Shown: positions 7,890 to 17,265, numbered from the stretch's first letter. The stretch: DNA of 64,000 nt from Rathayibacter oskolensis (GCF_900177245.1 NZ_FXBM01000001.1:744001-808000); one strand, 5' to 3'. A program made the numbers and translations. Notes: a model not told the origin generated them from the letters alone.

Positions 7890-8741
7890 TCAGCGACCGT
7901 CGACGGAGCGGCCGGTGGTCGCGTCGTCGATCTCGATCTCCTCGTGGCTGACGTCCTCGGTCACCTGCTGGTTCTCGGTGACGGTCTCGGTGCCGAGCGA
8001 GACGCGCTCGACCGGGACGGTCTCCTTCGCGGCGACGACGCGCTCCTCGGTGAGCACGACCTCGTGCTCCTCCTCGCTCAGGTCCGGGCCGGACGTGGCC
8101 GAGTCGACGGTGGCGTCGGTGATCGGCTCGCGGACGACACGCACCTCGTCGTGGCTGACGGGGACGGTGACCGTCTCCTGCTCGGTGACCACGTGCTTGC
8201 GGAGTCGGGCGCGCCCGGCCTCCACGCGCTCGGTGCCGACGTGCAGCTGCTCCTCGGAGCGGGTCATCGCGTCGTCGGTGGTCGGGCCGGAGGTGTCGTG
8301 ACCGACGTTCGTGTCGATGCCGGTCGTCCCGGTCGTGCCGGTCGTGTCCGGCGTGCTCGAGTCGAGGTCGGTCGTGCCGCCGAAGCCGGCAGCGCTGTCG
8401 ACGTTCTCGGTCTCGGAGGCGGACGCCGCGCCCGAGAGGTTGTAGTAGCGGTACAGGTCCGCCTCCTCGTCGGCGTTGAGCGCGCCGTCGGCGTCGATGC
8501 GGGGGGCGTCCTTCACGTACGACTTGTCGTAGGCGACGCTGAGGCTGCCGTCGGCGAACGAGGCGCCCTCGAGCGGGACGAACGACTCCGAGGTGCCGAA
8601 GAGGCCGGTGCGGACGGTCGCCCAGACCGGCGTGCCGCTGTCGTCGGCGACGTAGACCTGCTCGACAGTGCCGATCTTGTCTCCGTCGGAGCCGTGGACG
8701 GGGGAACCGATGATGCTGTCGATCGCGGTGGTGTCGATCAT
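7890..8741 (-). CDS. PRC-barrel plus DUF2382 stress protein
   Basis: The ATG at 8741 follows AGAAGGAAG at good distance; an in-frame ATG 42 bases upstream lacks a ribosome-binding site. The 283-residue protein begins with a PRC-barrel-like domain (IIGSPVHGSDGDKIGTVEQVYV, about 8-90), has a Thr/Gly/Asp-rich linker rich in TTGTTG, and ends with a DUF2382 domain containing three repeated blocks of the type RxxEELxVxTERV...RxRKHVVTEQETVTVPV. This is the usual architecture of the family. It is acidic and apparently cytosolic. The 115 bp between it and the YihY gene carry no obvious terminator, so co-transcription is possible. Confidence 0.85.
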   Translation of the reverse strand: MIDTTAIDSIIGSPVHGSDGDKIGTVEQVYVADDSGTPVWATVRTGLFGTSESFVPLEGASFADGSLSVAYDKSYVKDAPRIDADGALNADEEADLYRYYNLSGAASASETENVDSAAGFGGTTDLDSSTPDTTGTTGTTGIDTNVGHDTSGPTTDDAMTRSEEQLHVGTERVEAGRARLRKHVVTEQETVTVPVSHDEVRVVREPITDATVDSATSGPDLSEEEHEVVLTEERVVAAKETVPVERVSLGTETVTENQQVTEDVSHEEIEIDDATTGRSVDGR

Positions 8742-8918
8742 GTGACTTCCTTCTCTCGTGAGCGGGATGAGGCGTCGCCGCACGACGGGCGGTGGGTGTC
8801 CGTCCGTGGCAGAAGGGGTGTGCTCCGAACCGTGCTGCGTCGTCGTCCCCGACCGTAGACGGCCGATTCCGAGCGGTCACGGAGCTTGACAGCGCACCGG
8901 TCCACGCGAGATCCTGCG

Positions 8919-8937
8919 CCGTGTTTGGGGGACACGG
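8919..8937 (-). terminator. Possible terminator after the membrane protein gene
   Basis: CCGTGT (8919-8924) and ACACGG (8932-8937) can form a six-pair stem 19 bases beyond the stop of the gene at 8956. There is no T-tract, so this is a weak prediction. The remaining DNA from 8742 to 8955 holds the upstream region of the PRC-barrel gene and no other recognisable gene. Confidence 0.25.
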
Positions 8938-8955
8938 GTCCGCCCCGCCCGCGGG

Positions 8956-9843
8956 TCAGCGCAGAGTCGCGTTCGGCTCGTCCCAGTTCTCGATCGTCTG
9001 CAGCACCCAGAACACTGCGAACAGCGCGAGGGCTCCGGCCTCACCGAGCAGGAGCCACTGCTCGCCGAGCAGCTGCGCGCCCCGTCCGCTGACGACCAGG
9101 CCCAGGAGCAGCAGCTCGACCAGCGCGATCAGCACGGCGAGGACCGCGTAGCAGCCCGAGTAGAGGCGGGGCGAGCCGGGGCCGGTCACCCCCTCCGCGC
9201 GCACCGCGACCGCGTGCACCGCCGCGACGACCGCGATGAGGAGGAAGAACACTCCCGCGGCGGTGTAGTGCGCGGCGAGCCCGAACGACGGCAGGGTCGA
9301 CCAGACGCCGACGGCCGCGAGCAGGGCGGCGCCGATGCCGGCGCGGGTCAGCGCCCACGCGTCGAGGGAGCGATCGAGCGCGAGGAACAGCACGGAGGCG
9401 GCGAGCACGGCCGCGGCGACGGCCAGGTAGGCGAGCATCCCGGCCGTGATCTCGTCGCCCGCGCTCGCCGAGAGGCAGCGACCGGCGTCCCCCGGGCAGC
9501 CCGCGCCGGTCAGTCTCGCGAGCTCGGCCGAGGAGAGCGGGGCCGGAACCAGCGCGATGACCGGCGCGGTCATCCCGGCGAGCAGGAGGAGGAAGCGCCG
9601 GAGGCTGCGCCCCGCGAGGACGACGAGGGCGACGCTCACGGCGAGGAGCGATCCGACGAAGACGGAGCGCACCGGCGTGTAGTACGCGGCGCTGATCGAT
9701 CGGAGCGGACCGAGGGCGACGAGGTGCCAGCCGACGCCCACCGCGAGCAGGAGAACGGCCGCGATGAGCGAGACGCGGACGTAGCGGTAGGTCCGGAGGG
9801 ACGAGACGGTCCCGGCGCCGCCGAGGGCGTCCGCGCGCGCCAC
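8956..9843 (-). CDS. Multi-pass membrane protein of unknown function
   Basis: A 295-residue protein with about eight hydrophobic segments, starting shortly after a basic N-terminus. The segment SISAAYYTPVRSVFVGSLLA resembles a motif seen in uncharacterised actinobacterial membrane proteins, and a loop near residues 115-135 contains two cysteines (GCPGDAGRC) that could form an extracytoplasmic disulfide. No transporter signature, catalytic motif or conserved charged residue in a membrane segment could be recognised. It ends five bases after the PPOX gene on the same strand, so the two probably share a transcript. Confidence 0.75.
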   Translation of the reverse strand: MARADALGGAGTVSSLRTYRYVRVSLIAAVLLLAVGVGWHLVALGPLRSISAAYYTPVRSVFVGSLLAVSVALVVLAGRSLRRFLLLLAGMTAPVIALVPAPLSSAELARLTGAGCPGDAGRCLSASAGDEITAGMLAYLAVAAAVLAASVLFLALDRSLDAWALTRAGIGAALLAAVGVWSTLPSFGLAAHYTAAGVFFLLIAVVAAVHAVAVRAEGVTGPGSPRLYSGCYAVLAVLIALVELLLLGLVVSGRGAQLLGEQWLLLGEAGALALFAVFWVLQTIENWDEPNATLR

Positions 9844-9848
9844 GCCCG

Positions 9849-10235
9849 CTACTCCGCGCGCAGACCCGACGAGCCGAGGGCGAAGTCGACGTCGATGCGG
9901 ATCGCCACGCGCAGGGGGTTCGGGCGGGGGGCGCGGTAGCGCGCCGAGTAGAGATCGACGGCGTGCTGCACCGCCTCCGGCTCCTCCTCGATCGACGCGG
10001 GACCGCCGAGGCTGAGCCAGCGGATCCCGTCGACCTGCCCGACCGTCGCGGTGCCGGAGCGACGGACGTTGAGCACCTTCTGGCTCTCGCGCGAGGTGAT
10101 GATGCGGACGACGCCGTCCTCCCAGGTGAAGCCGACGGCGACGACGTGCAGGCGCCCGTTCTGCCAGGGGGTCGACAGGGTGGCGAGGTGGCGGTCGGTC
10201 ACGAAGGCGACGCCGTCGGCACTGAGGATGCTCAT
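9849..10235 (-). CDS. PPOX-class, probably F420-dependent oxidoreductase
   Basis: A 128-residue flavin/deazaflavin-binding split-barrel protein. The start at 10235 (MSILSADG) was chosen because the open frame further upstream is Arg/Ser-rich and runs into the thiolase region. The strand pattern FVTDRHLATLSTPWQNGRLHVVAVGFTWEDG, then SRESQKVLNVRRSGTATV, is typical of the small PPOX-class F420-dependent enzymes, which reduce diverse substrates using coenzyme F420H2. The substrate cannot be told from sequence. It lies 28 bp from the thiolase gene on the same strand. Confidence 0.82.
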   Translation of the reverse strand: MSILSADGVAFVTDRHLATLSTPWQNGRLHVVAVGFTWEDGVVRIITSRESQKVLNVRRSGTATVGQVDGIRWLSLGGPASIEEEPEAVQHAVDLYSARYRAPRPNPLRVAIRIDVDFALGSSGLRAE

Positions 10236-10263
10236 CGCTCGAGCGTATCCGCCGGTCCGGCGC

Positions 10264-11454
10264 TCACGCGCCGAGGAGGAGCGCCTCGCCCTGGCCGCCG
10301 CCTCCGCAGAGCGCGGCGACGCCGAGCCCGCCACCGCGGCGACGGAGCGCGAGCGCGAGGTGCAGCGCGAGGCGGGCCCCGGAGGCGCCGACGGGGTGTC
10401 CGAGCGCGATGGCGCCTCCGTCGAGGTTGACCGACTCGGGAGGGATGCCGAGGTCGTCGGCCGACTGCAGCACCACGGAGGCGAACGCCTCGTTGATCTC
10501 GATCAGATCGAGATCCGCGACAGCGGCTCCCCGGCGCGACAGTGCCCGGAGGATCGCGGCGGACGGCTGCGAGTGCAGCGAGTTGTCGGGCCCTGCGACC
10601 TGGCCGTGCTCGAGGATCTCGGCCAGCCACGGCAGCCCGCGACGCAGGGCCCACCCCTTCGAGACCACGACGAGCGCCGCGGCCCCGTCGGTCAGCGGCG
10701 AGGAGCTGCCCGCCGTGATCGTCCCGTCGGGCGAGAAGGCGGGCCGCAGCCCCGCCAGGATCTCGATCGTCGTCTCGGGGCGGATCCCGTCGTCGTCCGC
10801 GAGGACGAGGTCGTCGCCGCGCCTCTGCGGGACGGTGACCGGTGCGATCTCCTCGGCCAGCACGCCCGCCGCCCGCGCGTCGGCGGCCCGCTGATGCGAG
10901 AGCGCCGCGTAGGCGTCCTGCCGTTCGCGGCGGATGCCGCGCTCGGCGTTCCCGTCATCGGTGACGCGCCCCATGATCCGCCGATCGAAGGGATCGAGCA
11001 GTCCGTCGTGCAGCAGCGCGTCCTCGAGCGGGCGGGCACCGACTCCCACGCCCGCCCGCGCGTCGAGCAGCAGGTGCGGCGCGCCGGTCATCGACTCCTG
11101 CCCGCCCGCGACGACGACCGAGGCCTCACCGGCGCGGACCAGTCGCGCCGCGTCGATCACGGCGGTCAGCCCCGAGAGGCACAGCTTGTTGATCGTGACG
11201 GTCGGCACCTCCCAGCCGAGACCGGCACGGATCGCCGTCTGGCGTGCGGGTCCCTGGCCGGCACCGGCCTGGATCACCTGGCCGAGGACCACCGCGTCGA
11301 CGTCGTCGGGTGCGGCCGCCGACCGATCGAGCGCCGCGCGGACGGCGACGGCCCCGAGCTCGACGGCCGTCAGGGTGGCGAAGGCGCCGCCGAAGCGGGC
11401 GAACGGGGTCCGCGCGCCGCCGAGGATCACGGGGGTGGTGTCGTCAACCGACAT
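10264..11454 (-). CDS. Acetyl-CoA acetyltransferase / thiolase
   Basis: A full-length 396-residue thiolase. The nucleophilic cysteine is C92 in NKLCLSG; the C-terminal catalytic elements are EINEAF, GHPVGASGAR and CGGGGQGEA. These support condensation or cleavage of acyl-CoA with acetyl-CoA in the cytoplasm. It is followed upstream on the same strand by a medium-chain reductase-like gene and an acyl-CoA ligase gene, so the three form a likely lipid or branched-chain acid module. The gap to the reductase gene is 42 bp. Whether degradation or biosynthesis is its main role is not visible. Confidence 0.92.
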   Translation of the reverse strand: MSVDDTTPVILGGARTPFARFGGAFATLTAVELGAVAVRAALDRSAAAPDDVDAVVLGQVIQAGAGQGPARQTAIRAGLGWEVPTVTINKLCLSGLTAVIDAARLVRAGEASVVVAGGQESMTGAPHLLLDARAGVGVGARPLEDALLHDGLLDPFDRRIMGRVTDDGNAERGIRRERQDAYAALSHQRAADARAAGVLAEEIAPVTVPQRRGDDLVLADDDGIRPETTIEILAGLRPAFSPDGTITAGSSSPLTDGAAALVVVSKGWALRRGLPWLAEILEHGQVAGPDNSLHSQPSAAILRALSRRGAAVADLDLIEINEAFASVVLQSADDLGIPPESVNLDGGAIALGHPVGASGARLALHLALALRRRGGGLGVAALCGGGGQGEALLLGA

Positions 11455-11496
11455 GGGGGCTCCTTCTCGACGGTGAGACCGGCCGCTGCGGCGGGG

Positions 11497-12441
11497 TCAC
11501 GGGACCAGGACGATCTTCCCGCGGACGTGCCCGTCCTCGCTCAGGCGGTGCGCCTCCGCGACCTCGTCGAGGGGGAGACGCGGACCGATCTCGACCGAGA
11601 ATCGCCCCTCCACGACGAGCCGGACGGCGAGCGGGACCGCCTCGCGGCGCAGGCGCTGCTCCTGCTCGGTCAGCGGGACGGGGCTGCCTCCCGACCAGGC
11701 TCGGATGCCCAACTCCGCCGCCCGAGCGCCCGCCACCACGGTGCCGACGTGCTGCCGGTCGGCGACGAGTGCCAGGGAGGCGGCGAGCGCCTCGTCGGTG
11801 CCCGCCGCGTCGAGCACTCGGTCGACGCCGTCGGGCGCGGCCGCGCGCAGGCGCTCCAGGAGTCCCGGTCCGTAGGCGACCGGCACGGCCCCGAGCTCGC
11901 GCAGGCGGTCGTGGTTGCGCGGGCTCGCCGTGGCGATGACGGTCGCGCCGCGTTCGCGCGCGAACTGGACGGCGGCCTGCCCGACCGCTCCGGCGCCGGC
12001 GTGGACGACGAAGGTCGACCCCTCCTCGACGCCGAGCGACACGACGGCCTGATAGGCGGTGCCGACCGGGATGCCCAGCGCCGCCGCCTCCTCGAACCCG
12101 AGCCCCGCGGGCTTCGCGTCGAGGCACTCGGGCGCGACGACCACGGAGGCGGCGTAGGTGCCGACCGCGCCCGTCACGACGACCTCGTCGCCGACCGACC
12201 AGCCCGGCACGCGAGCGCCGACGGCGGTGATCACACCGGAGCCGTCGGCCCCCACTCGCCGCGGCGACGTGATCGGCGGGCTGGGCCGCACTCCCGAGCG
12301 GATCTTCCACTCGATCGGGTTGACCCCGGCCGCCCTCACGGCGACGACGACGGCGTCGTCGGGCGCCTCGGGCTCGGGGGCGTCGACCACCTCGAGCACC
12401 TCCGGTCCGCCGATCTCGCGGTACTGCACGATCCTCGCCAT
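11497..12441 (-). CDS. Zinc-independent MDR, quinone oxidoreductase-like
   Basis: A 314-residue medium-chain dehydrogenase/reductase with N-terminal GroES-like fold (GVNPIEWKIRSG) and a Rossmann NADPH site HAGAGAVGQAAVQFA around residues 146-160. Zinc-binding cysteines are absent, which fits the quinone oxidoreductase/enoyl reductase branch. The ATG at 12441 follows a strong GGAGGAGG site. Substrate unknown; enones or quinones are typical of the family. It lies between the thiolase and acyl-CoA ligase genes, and the tight spacing suggests one operon. Confidence 0.87.
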   Translation of the reverse strand: MARIVQYREIGGPEVLEVVDAPEPEAPDDAVVVAVRAAGVNPIEWKIRSGVRPSPPITSPRRVGADGSGVITAVGARVPGWSVGDEVVVTGAVGTYAASVVVAPECLDAKPAGLGFEEAAALGIPVGTAYQAVVSLGVEEGSTFVVHAGAGAVGQAAVQFARERGATVIATASPRNHDRLRELGAVPVAYGPGLLERLRAAAPDGVDRVLDAAGTDEALAASLALVADRQHVGTVVAGARAAELGIRAWSGGSPVPLTEQEQRLRREAVPLAVRLVVEGRFSVEIGPRLPLDEVAEAHRLSEDGHVRGKIVLVP

Positions 12442-12467
12442 GTCGTCCTCCTCCGACTCGTCGGGGG

Positions 12468-14168
12468 TCAGTCCATCAGCTTCTGGCGGACCTCGCGCCG
12501 GAGCACCTTGCCGATCAGCGAGGTCGGCAGCTCGGTCACCACGTCGATCCGCTTGGGCACCTTGTAGGGAGTCAGGTGGACGCGGCAGAAGTCGCGCAGC
12601 GCCTCGGTGTCGACCGCGGTGCCGGGGCGGAGGACGACGGCGGCGGCGACGCTCTCGCCTCCGTCGGCGCGGGGGAGCCCGACGACGGCGGCGCGGACGA
12701 CGTCGGGGTAGGACTCGAGGACACCCTCGACCTCGGACGGCGAGACGTTGAACCCGCCGGTGATGATGAGCTCCTTCGCCCGGTCGACGATGGTGACGAA
12801 GCCGTCGGCCGAGACGGTCGCGATGTCGCCGGTGCGGAGCCAGCCTCCTGCCAGCAGCGTCTCTGCCGTGTCGTCCGGGCGCTTCCAGTAGCCCTGGAAC
12901 ACCTGCGGCCCGCGCAGGAGCAGCTCGCCCGACTCGCCGGCCCCGCGATCGACCGACGGATCGGCGGGGTCGACCAGCCGGATCTCTGTGCTCGGGAACG
13001 GCACGCCGACGGTGCCCGGGCGGCGGGTGGGCCCGACCGGGTTGCCGAGGGCGACCGGGGAGGACTCCGTCATCCCGTAGCCCTCGACGAGCAGGCCGCG
13101 GCTCGCCCGCTCCCAGCGGTCGACGGTCGCGACGGGGAGGCCCATGGCTCCCGAGATCGCGAAGCGGATGCCGCGCAGATCGATCTCGTGCCGCTCCGAT
13201 GCTCGCGCGAGCGCCTCGTAGACCGGGGGCACGGCCGGCAGGAACGTCGGCGGGGAGGACTTGGCCGCCGCCTTGACCAGTCCGACGTCGAAGGTGGGGA
13301 ACAGCACGACCCTGGCGCCGATGCTGATCGCGAACGTGAGGCAGAGGGTGAGCCCGTAGGCGTGGAACAGCGGCAGGACCGCGTAGAAGGTCTCGTCGCC
13401 CTCGCGCAGACCCGGGACCCAGGCCCGCCCCTGCATCGCGTTCGCGCGGAGGTTGGCGTGCGAGAGGATCGCGCCCTTCGGCGTGCCCGTCGTGCCGCTG
13501 GTGTACTGCAGCAGGGCCGTGTCGCCGAGGGAGGGGCGCGGGTGCGACCGTGCGAGACGCCGGCCGCCCAGGAGGCGGTCGAACGGGACGAGCGTCCGGG
13601 TGCGCGTGCGCGCGGTCAGCTTGGCGCGGGCGGCTCGGGCCCTGGGCAGGGGCAGCCGCAGCGCGAGGCGCTTGGCGAGCGGGAACGACTCCGTCAGATC
13701 GACCGACACGACCCGCTCGATGCCGAGGTCGGCGGGCATCGTCGCGACGACGTCGGCGACCTTGTTCCAGACCACTGCGAAGCGGGCGCCGTGGTCCTCG
13801 AACTGCCGGCGCAGCTCCCGGGGCGTGTAGAGCGGGTTGTGCTCGACGACGATCGCGCCCAGCCGCAGCGCCGCATAGAAGGCGACCACGTGCTCGGGGC
13901 AGTTCGGGAGGACGAGCGCGACCCGGTCGCCGGGGCGGACGCCGAGCCTGCGGAGGCCCTCCGCCGCCCGCGACACGCGATCGCCGAGCTCGGCGTAGCT
14001 CGTCTCGGCGCCGAAGAACTCGAGGGCCGTGCCGCGCCGGTAGCGCGCCACCGAGTCCTCGAGCAGATCGACGAGCGTCTGGGTGGGCGGATCGATCTCG
14101 GTCGGGACGCCCTCCGCGTAGGAGGTCAGCCACGGCTTCGTCGCCAGGTCAGGGGTTCCGGGGGTCAC
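12468..14168 (-). CDS. Long-chain fatty-acid-CoA ligase (AMP-dependent)
   Basis: An adenylate-forming ligase of about 566 residues that converts fatty acid, ATP and CoA to acyl-CoA. Seen in order: the P-loop-like LLQYTSGTTGTPKGAI, the FHAYG segment, GYGMTESSP, the hinge GWLRTGD, IITGGFNVSPSEVE, and the catalytic lysine in TSLIGKVLRREVR. The GTG at 14168 gives the usual N-terminus (TPGTPDLATKPWLTSYAEGVP); the frame is open 20 codons further, but that part is Arg-rich and lacks family similarity. The ribosome-binding site is weak at both starts. First gene of the lipid module and divergent from the DinB gene across 89 bp. Confidence 0.88.
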   Translation of the reverse strand: MTPGTPDLATKPWLTSYAEGVPTEIDPPTQTLVDLLEDSVARYRRGTALEFFGAETSYAELGDRVSRAAEGLRRLGVRPGDRVALVLPNCPEHVVAFYAALRLGAIVVEHNPLYTPRELRRQFEDHGARFAVVWNKVADVVATMPADLGIERVVSVDLTESFPLAKRLALRLPLPRARAARAKLTARTRTRTLVPFDRLLGGRRLARSHPRPSLGDTALLQYTSGTTGTPKGAILSHANLRANAMQGRAWVPGLREGDETFYAVLPLFHAYGLTLCLTFAISIGARVVLFPTFDVGLVKAAAKSSPPTFLPAVPPVYEALARASERHEIDLRGIRFAISGAMGLPVATVDRWERASRGLLVEGYGMTESSPVALGNPVGPTRRPGTVGVPFPSTEIRLVDPADPSVDRGAGESGELLLRGPQVFQGYWKRPDDTAETLLAGGWLRTGDIATVSADGFVTIVDRAKELIITGGFNVSPSEVEGVLESYPDVVRAAVVGLPRADGGESVAAAVVLRPGTAVDTEALRDFCRVHLTPYKVPKRIDVVTELPTSLIGKVLRREVRQKLMD

Positions 14169-14257
14169 CCGAGCGAGTATCCGGCACTCGCCTCGGCGGA
14201 TCCTCCGAGCGCGCCGCAAGGGGTGCACGGGTGCGCGGACCCGAGCAGACTGGCGGT

Positions 14258-14776
14258 ATGAGTGCAGCCATCGACCTCCTCCGAGACGGCTTCGGCCGCG
14301 TGCACGAGACCGTGCACGCCGTCCTCGACGACGTCACCCCCGAGCAGCTCGCCTACCGGCCCGACCCCGAGGCGAACTCGATCGCCTGGCTCGTCTGGCA
14401 CCTCACCCGGGTGCAGGACGACCACCTCGCGCCGCTCGCCGACCGCGAGCAGGTCTGGACGGCGGACGGCTTCCACGAGCGCTCGGGTCTGCCGTTCTCG
14501 CCCGAGGCGAGCGGCTACGGGCAGTCGCCCGCCGAGGTCGGGGCGCTCGCCGCGCTCCCGGCCGAGCTGCTCACCGCCTACGTCGACGCCGTGCACGAGC
14601 GGACCCTCGCCTACCTCGGCACCCTCGACGACGACGAGCTGCCGCGCGTCGTGGACACCCGCTGGGACCCGCCGGTCACCCTCGCAGTGCGCCTGGTCTC
14701 GGTCCTCGACGACGACATCCAGCACGCCGGCCAGGCCGCGTTCGTGAAGGGCCTCGCCGAGCGCGCAGGCCGCTGA
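14258..14776 (+). CDS. DinB-family (DUF664) protein
   Basis: A 172-residue four-helix-bundle protein. IAWLVWHLTRVQDDHL holds the first metal-binding histidine pair of the DinB/YfiT fold and DDDIQHAGQAAFVKG the third. Many family members are metal-dependent transferases using mycothiol or similar thiols, which would fit an actinobacterium; the substrate is unknown. The ATG at 14258 was chosen over the long open frame upstream, which shadows the ligase gene. It is followed 29 bp later by a GT-C membrane protein gene. Confidence 0.85.
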   Translation: MSAAIDLLRDGFGRVHETVHAVLDDVTPEQLAYRPDPEANSIAWLVWHLTRVQDDHLAPLADREQVWTADGFHERSGLPFSPEASGYGQSPAEVGALAALPAELLTAYVDAVHERTLAYLGTLDDDELPRVVDTRWDPPVTLAVRLVSVLDDDIQHAGQAAFVKGLAERAGR

Positions 14777-14805
14777 CCGCACGCGCCGCCGTCTACGGTG
14801 GCGGG

Positions 14806-16230
14806 GTGCGGAGTGTGCGAGCGATCCCGGCTGCGGCCGTCTTCGCGCTCGCGACCGTGCTGACCCTCCTGGGCTCGTGGATCCCGTCGTACTGGAACGA
14901 CGAGGCCGCCACTCTCCGCCTCGCCCGCCTCCCGCTCGACGAGCTGCTCGCGTTCGTGCAGCAGAAGGACGCCGTGCACGCGGTGTACGCGCTGCTGATG
15001 CACGGCTGGATCGCGGTCGCCGGAGAGTCGGAGCTCGCCGTGCGCGCACCCTCCGCCGTCGCGACCGGTGCGGCGGCCGTCGGCGTGCTCGTCCTCCTGC
15101 GCGAGGCCGGGCCGCCACGGGCGGCGGTGCTCGCCGCGATCGTGTTCGTGCTCCTGCCGCGCTCCTCCTTCAACGGGACGGAGGCGCGATCGTACGCGCT
15201 GACGACGGCGCTGGTCGTGTGGGCCGCGGTGCTCGTGCTCCGGGCCGCCCGTGACGGAGGCGCCGTGCGCTGGGTGGCCGTCGTCGTGGTCGCAGGAGCG
15301 GCGAACGCCGTGTTCCTCTACTCGGTGCTGGTGCTGCCCACGTTCGTGGTGCTCGCGGCGGCGGTCGCTGAGCGCAGGCGCCGAGCCGTCGTGGTCGGCT
15401 CGATCGCCGCGCTGCTCTCGGCGCTCGCCGCGATCCCGATCCTCGTGCTGGCGGCCGGTCAGAGCTCTCAGATCGGCTGGCTGCGATCGCAGCCGGTGAA
15501 CGCGTGGACCGTCGTGGTCGAGCCGTTCTTCGGCTCCTCCTGGTGGCTGGCCGCGCTCGTCGTCGCCGTGCTCGCGGTGGCGGCGGCGCGGACGAGGCGG
15601 ACGACGCTCCCGATCCTGCCCGCCCTCGTGCTCTGGCTGCTGGCACCCGCCGTGATCCTGCTCGTGGCGAGCGCCGTCGTCGGTCCGTCGTACACGCCCC
15701 GCTACCTGAGCATGAGCTCGCCCGCCCTCGCGATGCTGCTCGGGCTGGCTCTGGCCACCTGGCGCCCCGTCGTCTCGGCGGCCCTCGTCGGCGTCCTCGC
15801 GGCCGCCTCGCTGCCCGCCCTCCTCGGCATGCGCACCGAGACGGGCAAGCCGGCGGGGCAGGATCTGCGGGCCCTCGCCCGCACGATCGAGGAGGGCGCG
15901 CTCCCCGGCGACGCCTTCCTCCTCGACGACACCGGGACCGTGTCGCTGCGGCCCCGGGTCGCTCTCGCCGCCTACCCCGACGCCTTCGCCGGTCTCGACG
16001 ACGTCGCACTCCTGGCTCCCTACCCGACCACCGGCAGCTACTCCGACGCGCTGCTCGACGACGCCGAGCTGCGCGCGGCGCTCGAGGGCGAGAGCCGGGT
16101 CTGGGTCGCCGTCCCCGACTCCGACCCCGACGCCTTCGCGTGGCTCCGCGAGGAGGGCTTCGAGCCGGGGGAGCAGGTGCGCGTGCCGACCGTCGTGGTG
16201 ACCCTGTGGCAGCGGGAGGCGAGCGGCTGA
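14806..16230 (+). CDS. GT39/GT-C-type membrane glycosyltransferase-like protein
   Basis: A 474-residue polytopic protein with about ten hydrophobic helices. The first periplasmic loop has SYWNDEAATLRLARL, matching the acidic WxDEA motif of GT-C glycosyltransferases that use polyprenyl-phosphate sugars, followed by HAVYALLMHGW, as in GT39-like mannosyltransferases. The last 120 residues form a soluble extracytoplasmic domain. GTG start. Sugar donor and acceptor cannot be deduced. It ends 116 bp before the citrate-lyase-like gene. Confidence 0.8.
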   Translation: MRSVRAIPAAAVFALATVLTLLGSWIPSYWNDEAATLRLARLPLDELLAFVQQKDAVHAVYALLMHGWIAVAGESELAVRAPSAVATGAAAVGVLVLLREAGPPRAAVLAAIVFVLLPRSSFNGTEARSYALTTALVVWAAVLVLRAARDGGAVRWVAVVVVAGAANAVFLYSVLVLPTFVVLAAAVAERRRRAVVVGSIAALLSALAAIPILVLAAGQSSQIGWLRSQPVNAWTVVVEPFFGSSWWLAALVVAVLAVAAARTRRTTLPILPALVLWLLAPAVILLVASAVVGPSYTPRYLSMSSPALAMLLGLALATWRPVVSAALVGVLAAASLPALLGMRTETGKPAGQDLRALARTIEEGALPGDAFLLDDTGTVSLRPRVALAAYPDAFAGLDDVALLAPYPTTGSYSDALLDDAELRAALEGESRVWVAVPDSDPDAFAWLREEGFEPGEQVRVPTVVVTLWQREASG

Positions 16231-16346
16231 GCTCGCCGGAGAGGCCTCACTGGAGGCGTCGACCGAGCCGCTAGCCTGGATCCGGCACTGCCGCTGAGCG
16301 ACGATGCCCGCGGAGCGAGGACCGCGCCATCGAGAGGACCCATCAC

Positions 16347-17213
16347 GTGACGTTGCCCACCCCCGCCCCCACCGCACTGAAGCGCAAGGGGCGCGATGTC
16401 GCCCCCGAGATCGCGCGCTCGTGGCTGCTGGTCAACGCGACCCGGACCGAGACCTTCGACGCCGCCCACGCGTCGCGCGCCGATCAGGTCGTGCTCGACA
16501 TCGAGGACGCCGTCGACCCGAAGGCCAAGCCCGGAGCGCGATCCGATGTCGTCGAGTGGCTGAAAGGCGACAAGCGCGCCTGGGTGCGCATCAACGACCA
16601 CTCCACCGCGTTCTGGTCGGACGACGTCGACGCGCTGAAGGGCCTCCCCGGGCTCGCCGGCGTCATGCTCGCCAAGACCGAGGCAGCGGAGCACGTCACC
16701 GAGACCTTCGACCGGCTCGGCGGGTCCACCCCCGTGCTGGCGCTGGTGGAGTCGGCGCTCGGCATCGAGGAGGCCGTCTCGATCGCGCGCGCCCGTGGCA
16801 CCTTCCGCCTCGCGTTCGGCAGCGGCGACTACCGCCGCGACACCGGCACCAGCGCCGACGACCTGGCGATGGCCTACCCGCGCTCGCGCCTCGTCGTCGC
16901 CTCGCGGATCGGCGACCTCCCCGGCCCCATCGACGGGCCGACCGTGTCGAACAGCCACCCCGTCCTCCGCGAGCAGTCGGCCCTGACCGTCTCCCTCGGT
17001 CTCACCGGCAAGCTCTGCCTCGACACCGAGCAGCTCGCGGTGATCAACGAGGTCATCAGCCCCACTCCGTCCGACGTGGCCTGGGCGCGCGACTTCCTCG
17101 ACGACTTCGAGGCGCGCGGGCGCGTCATCCGCGACGGCAGCGACCTGCCGCGGCTGGGCCGGGCGAAGAAGATCGACAAGCTGGCGACGGCCTTCGGTGT
17201 GAACCCGCTCTGA
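16347..17213 (+). CDS. HpcH/HpaI aldolase / citrate lyase beta-like CoA ester lyase
   Basis: A 288-residue TIM-barrel protein of the CitE-like family. Visible elements are SWLLVNATR, the metal-coordinating VLDIEDAVDPKAK segment, WVRIND, and the second metal ligand in ALVESALGIEEA, followed by FGSGDYRRD. Such stand-alone CitE homologues cleave or hydrolyse CoA esters such as malyl-CoA or citramalyl-CoA. The start is GTG after a weak GAGAGGA site. No partner citrate lyase subunits are nearby. Confidence 0.85.
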   Translation: MTLPTPAPTALKRKGRDVAPEIARSWLLVNATRTETFDAAHASRADQVVLDIEDAVDPKAKPGARSDVVEWLKGDKRAWVRINDHSTAFWSDDVDALKGLPGLAGVMLAKTEAAEHVTETFDRLGGSTPVLALVESALGIEEAVSIARARGTFRLAFGSGDYRRDTGTSADDLAMAYPRSRLVVASRIGDLPGPIDGPTVSNSHPVLREQSALTVSLGLTGKLCLDTEQLAVINEVISPTPSDVAWARDFLDDFEARGRVIRDGSDLPRLGRAKKIDKLATAFGVNPL

Positions 17214-17265
17214 TCCGTTCGCCCGGGGGCGCTCGCGACACGCGCGTCTCCGGGTCACACTGGGG

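Noticed and set aside
11497-14133. Very long open frame (878 codons) across the lipid module on the minus strand
   Set aside because: Only its last 314 codons match a protein family; the earlier part is Arg/Pro-rich and overlies the acyl-CoA ligase in another frame.
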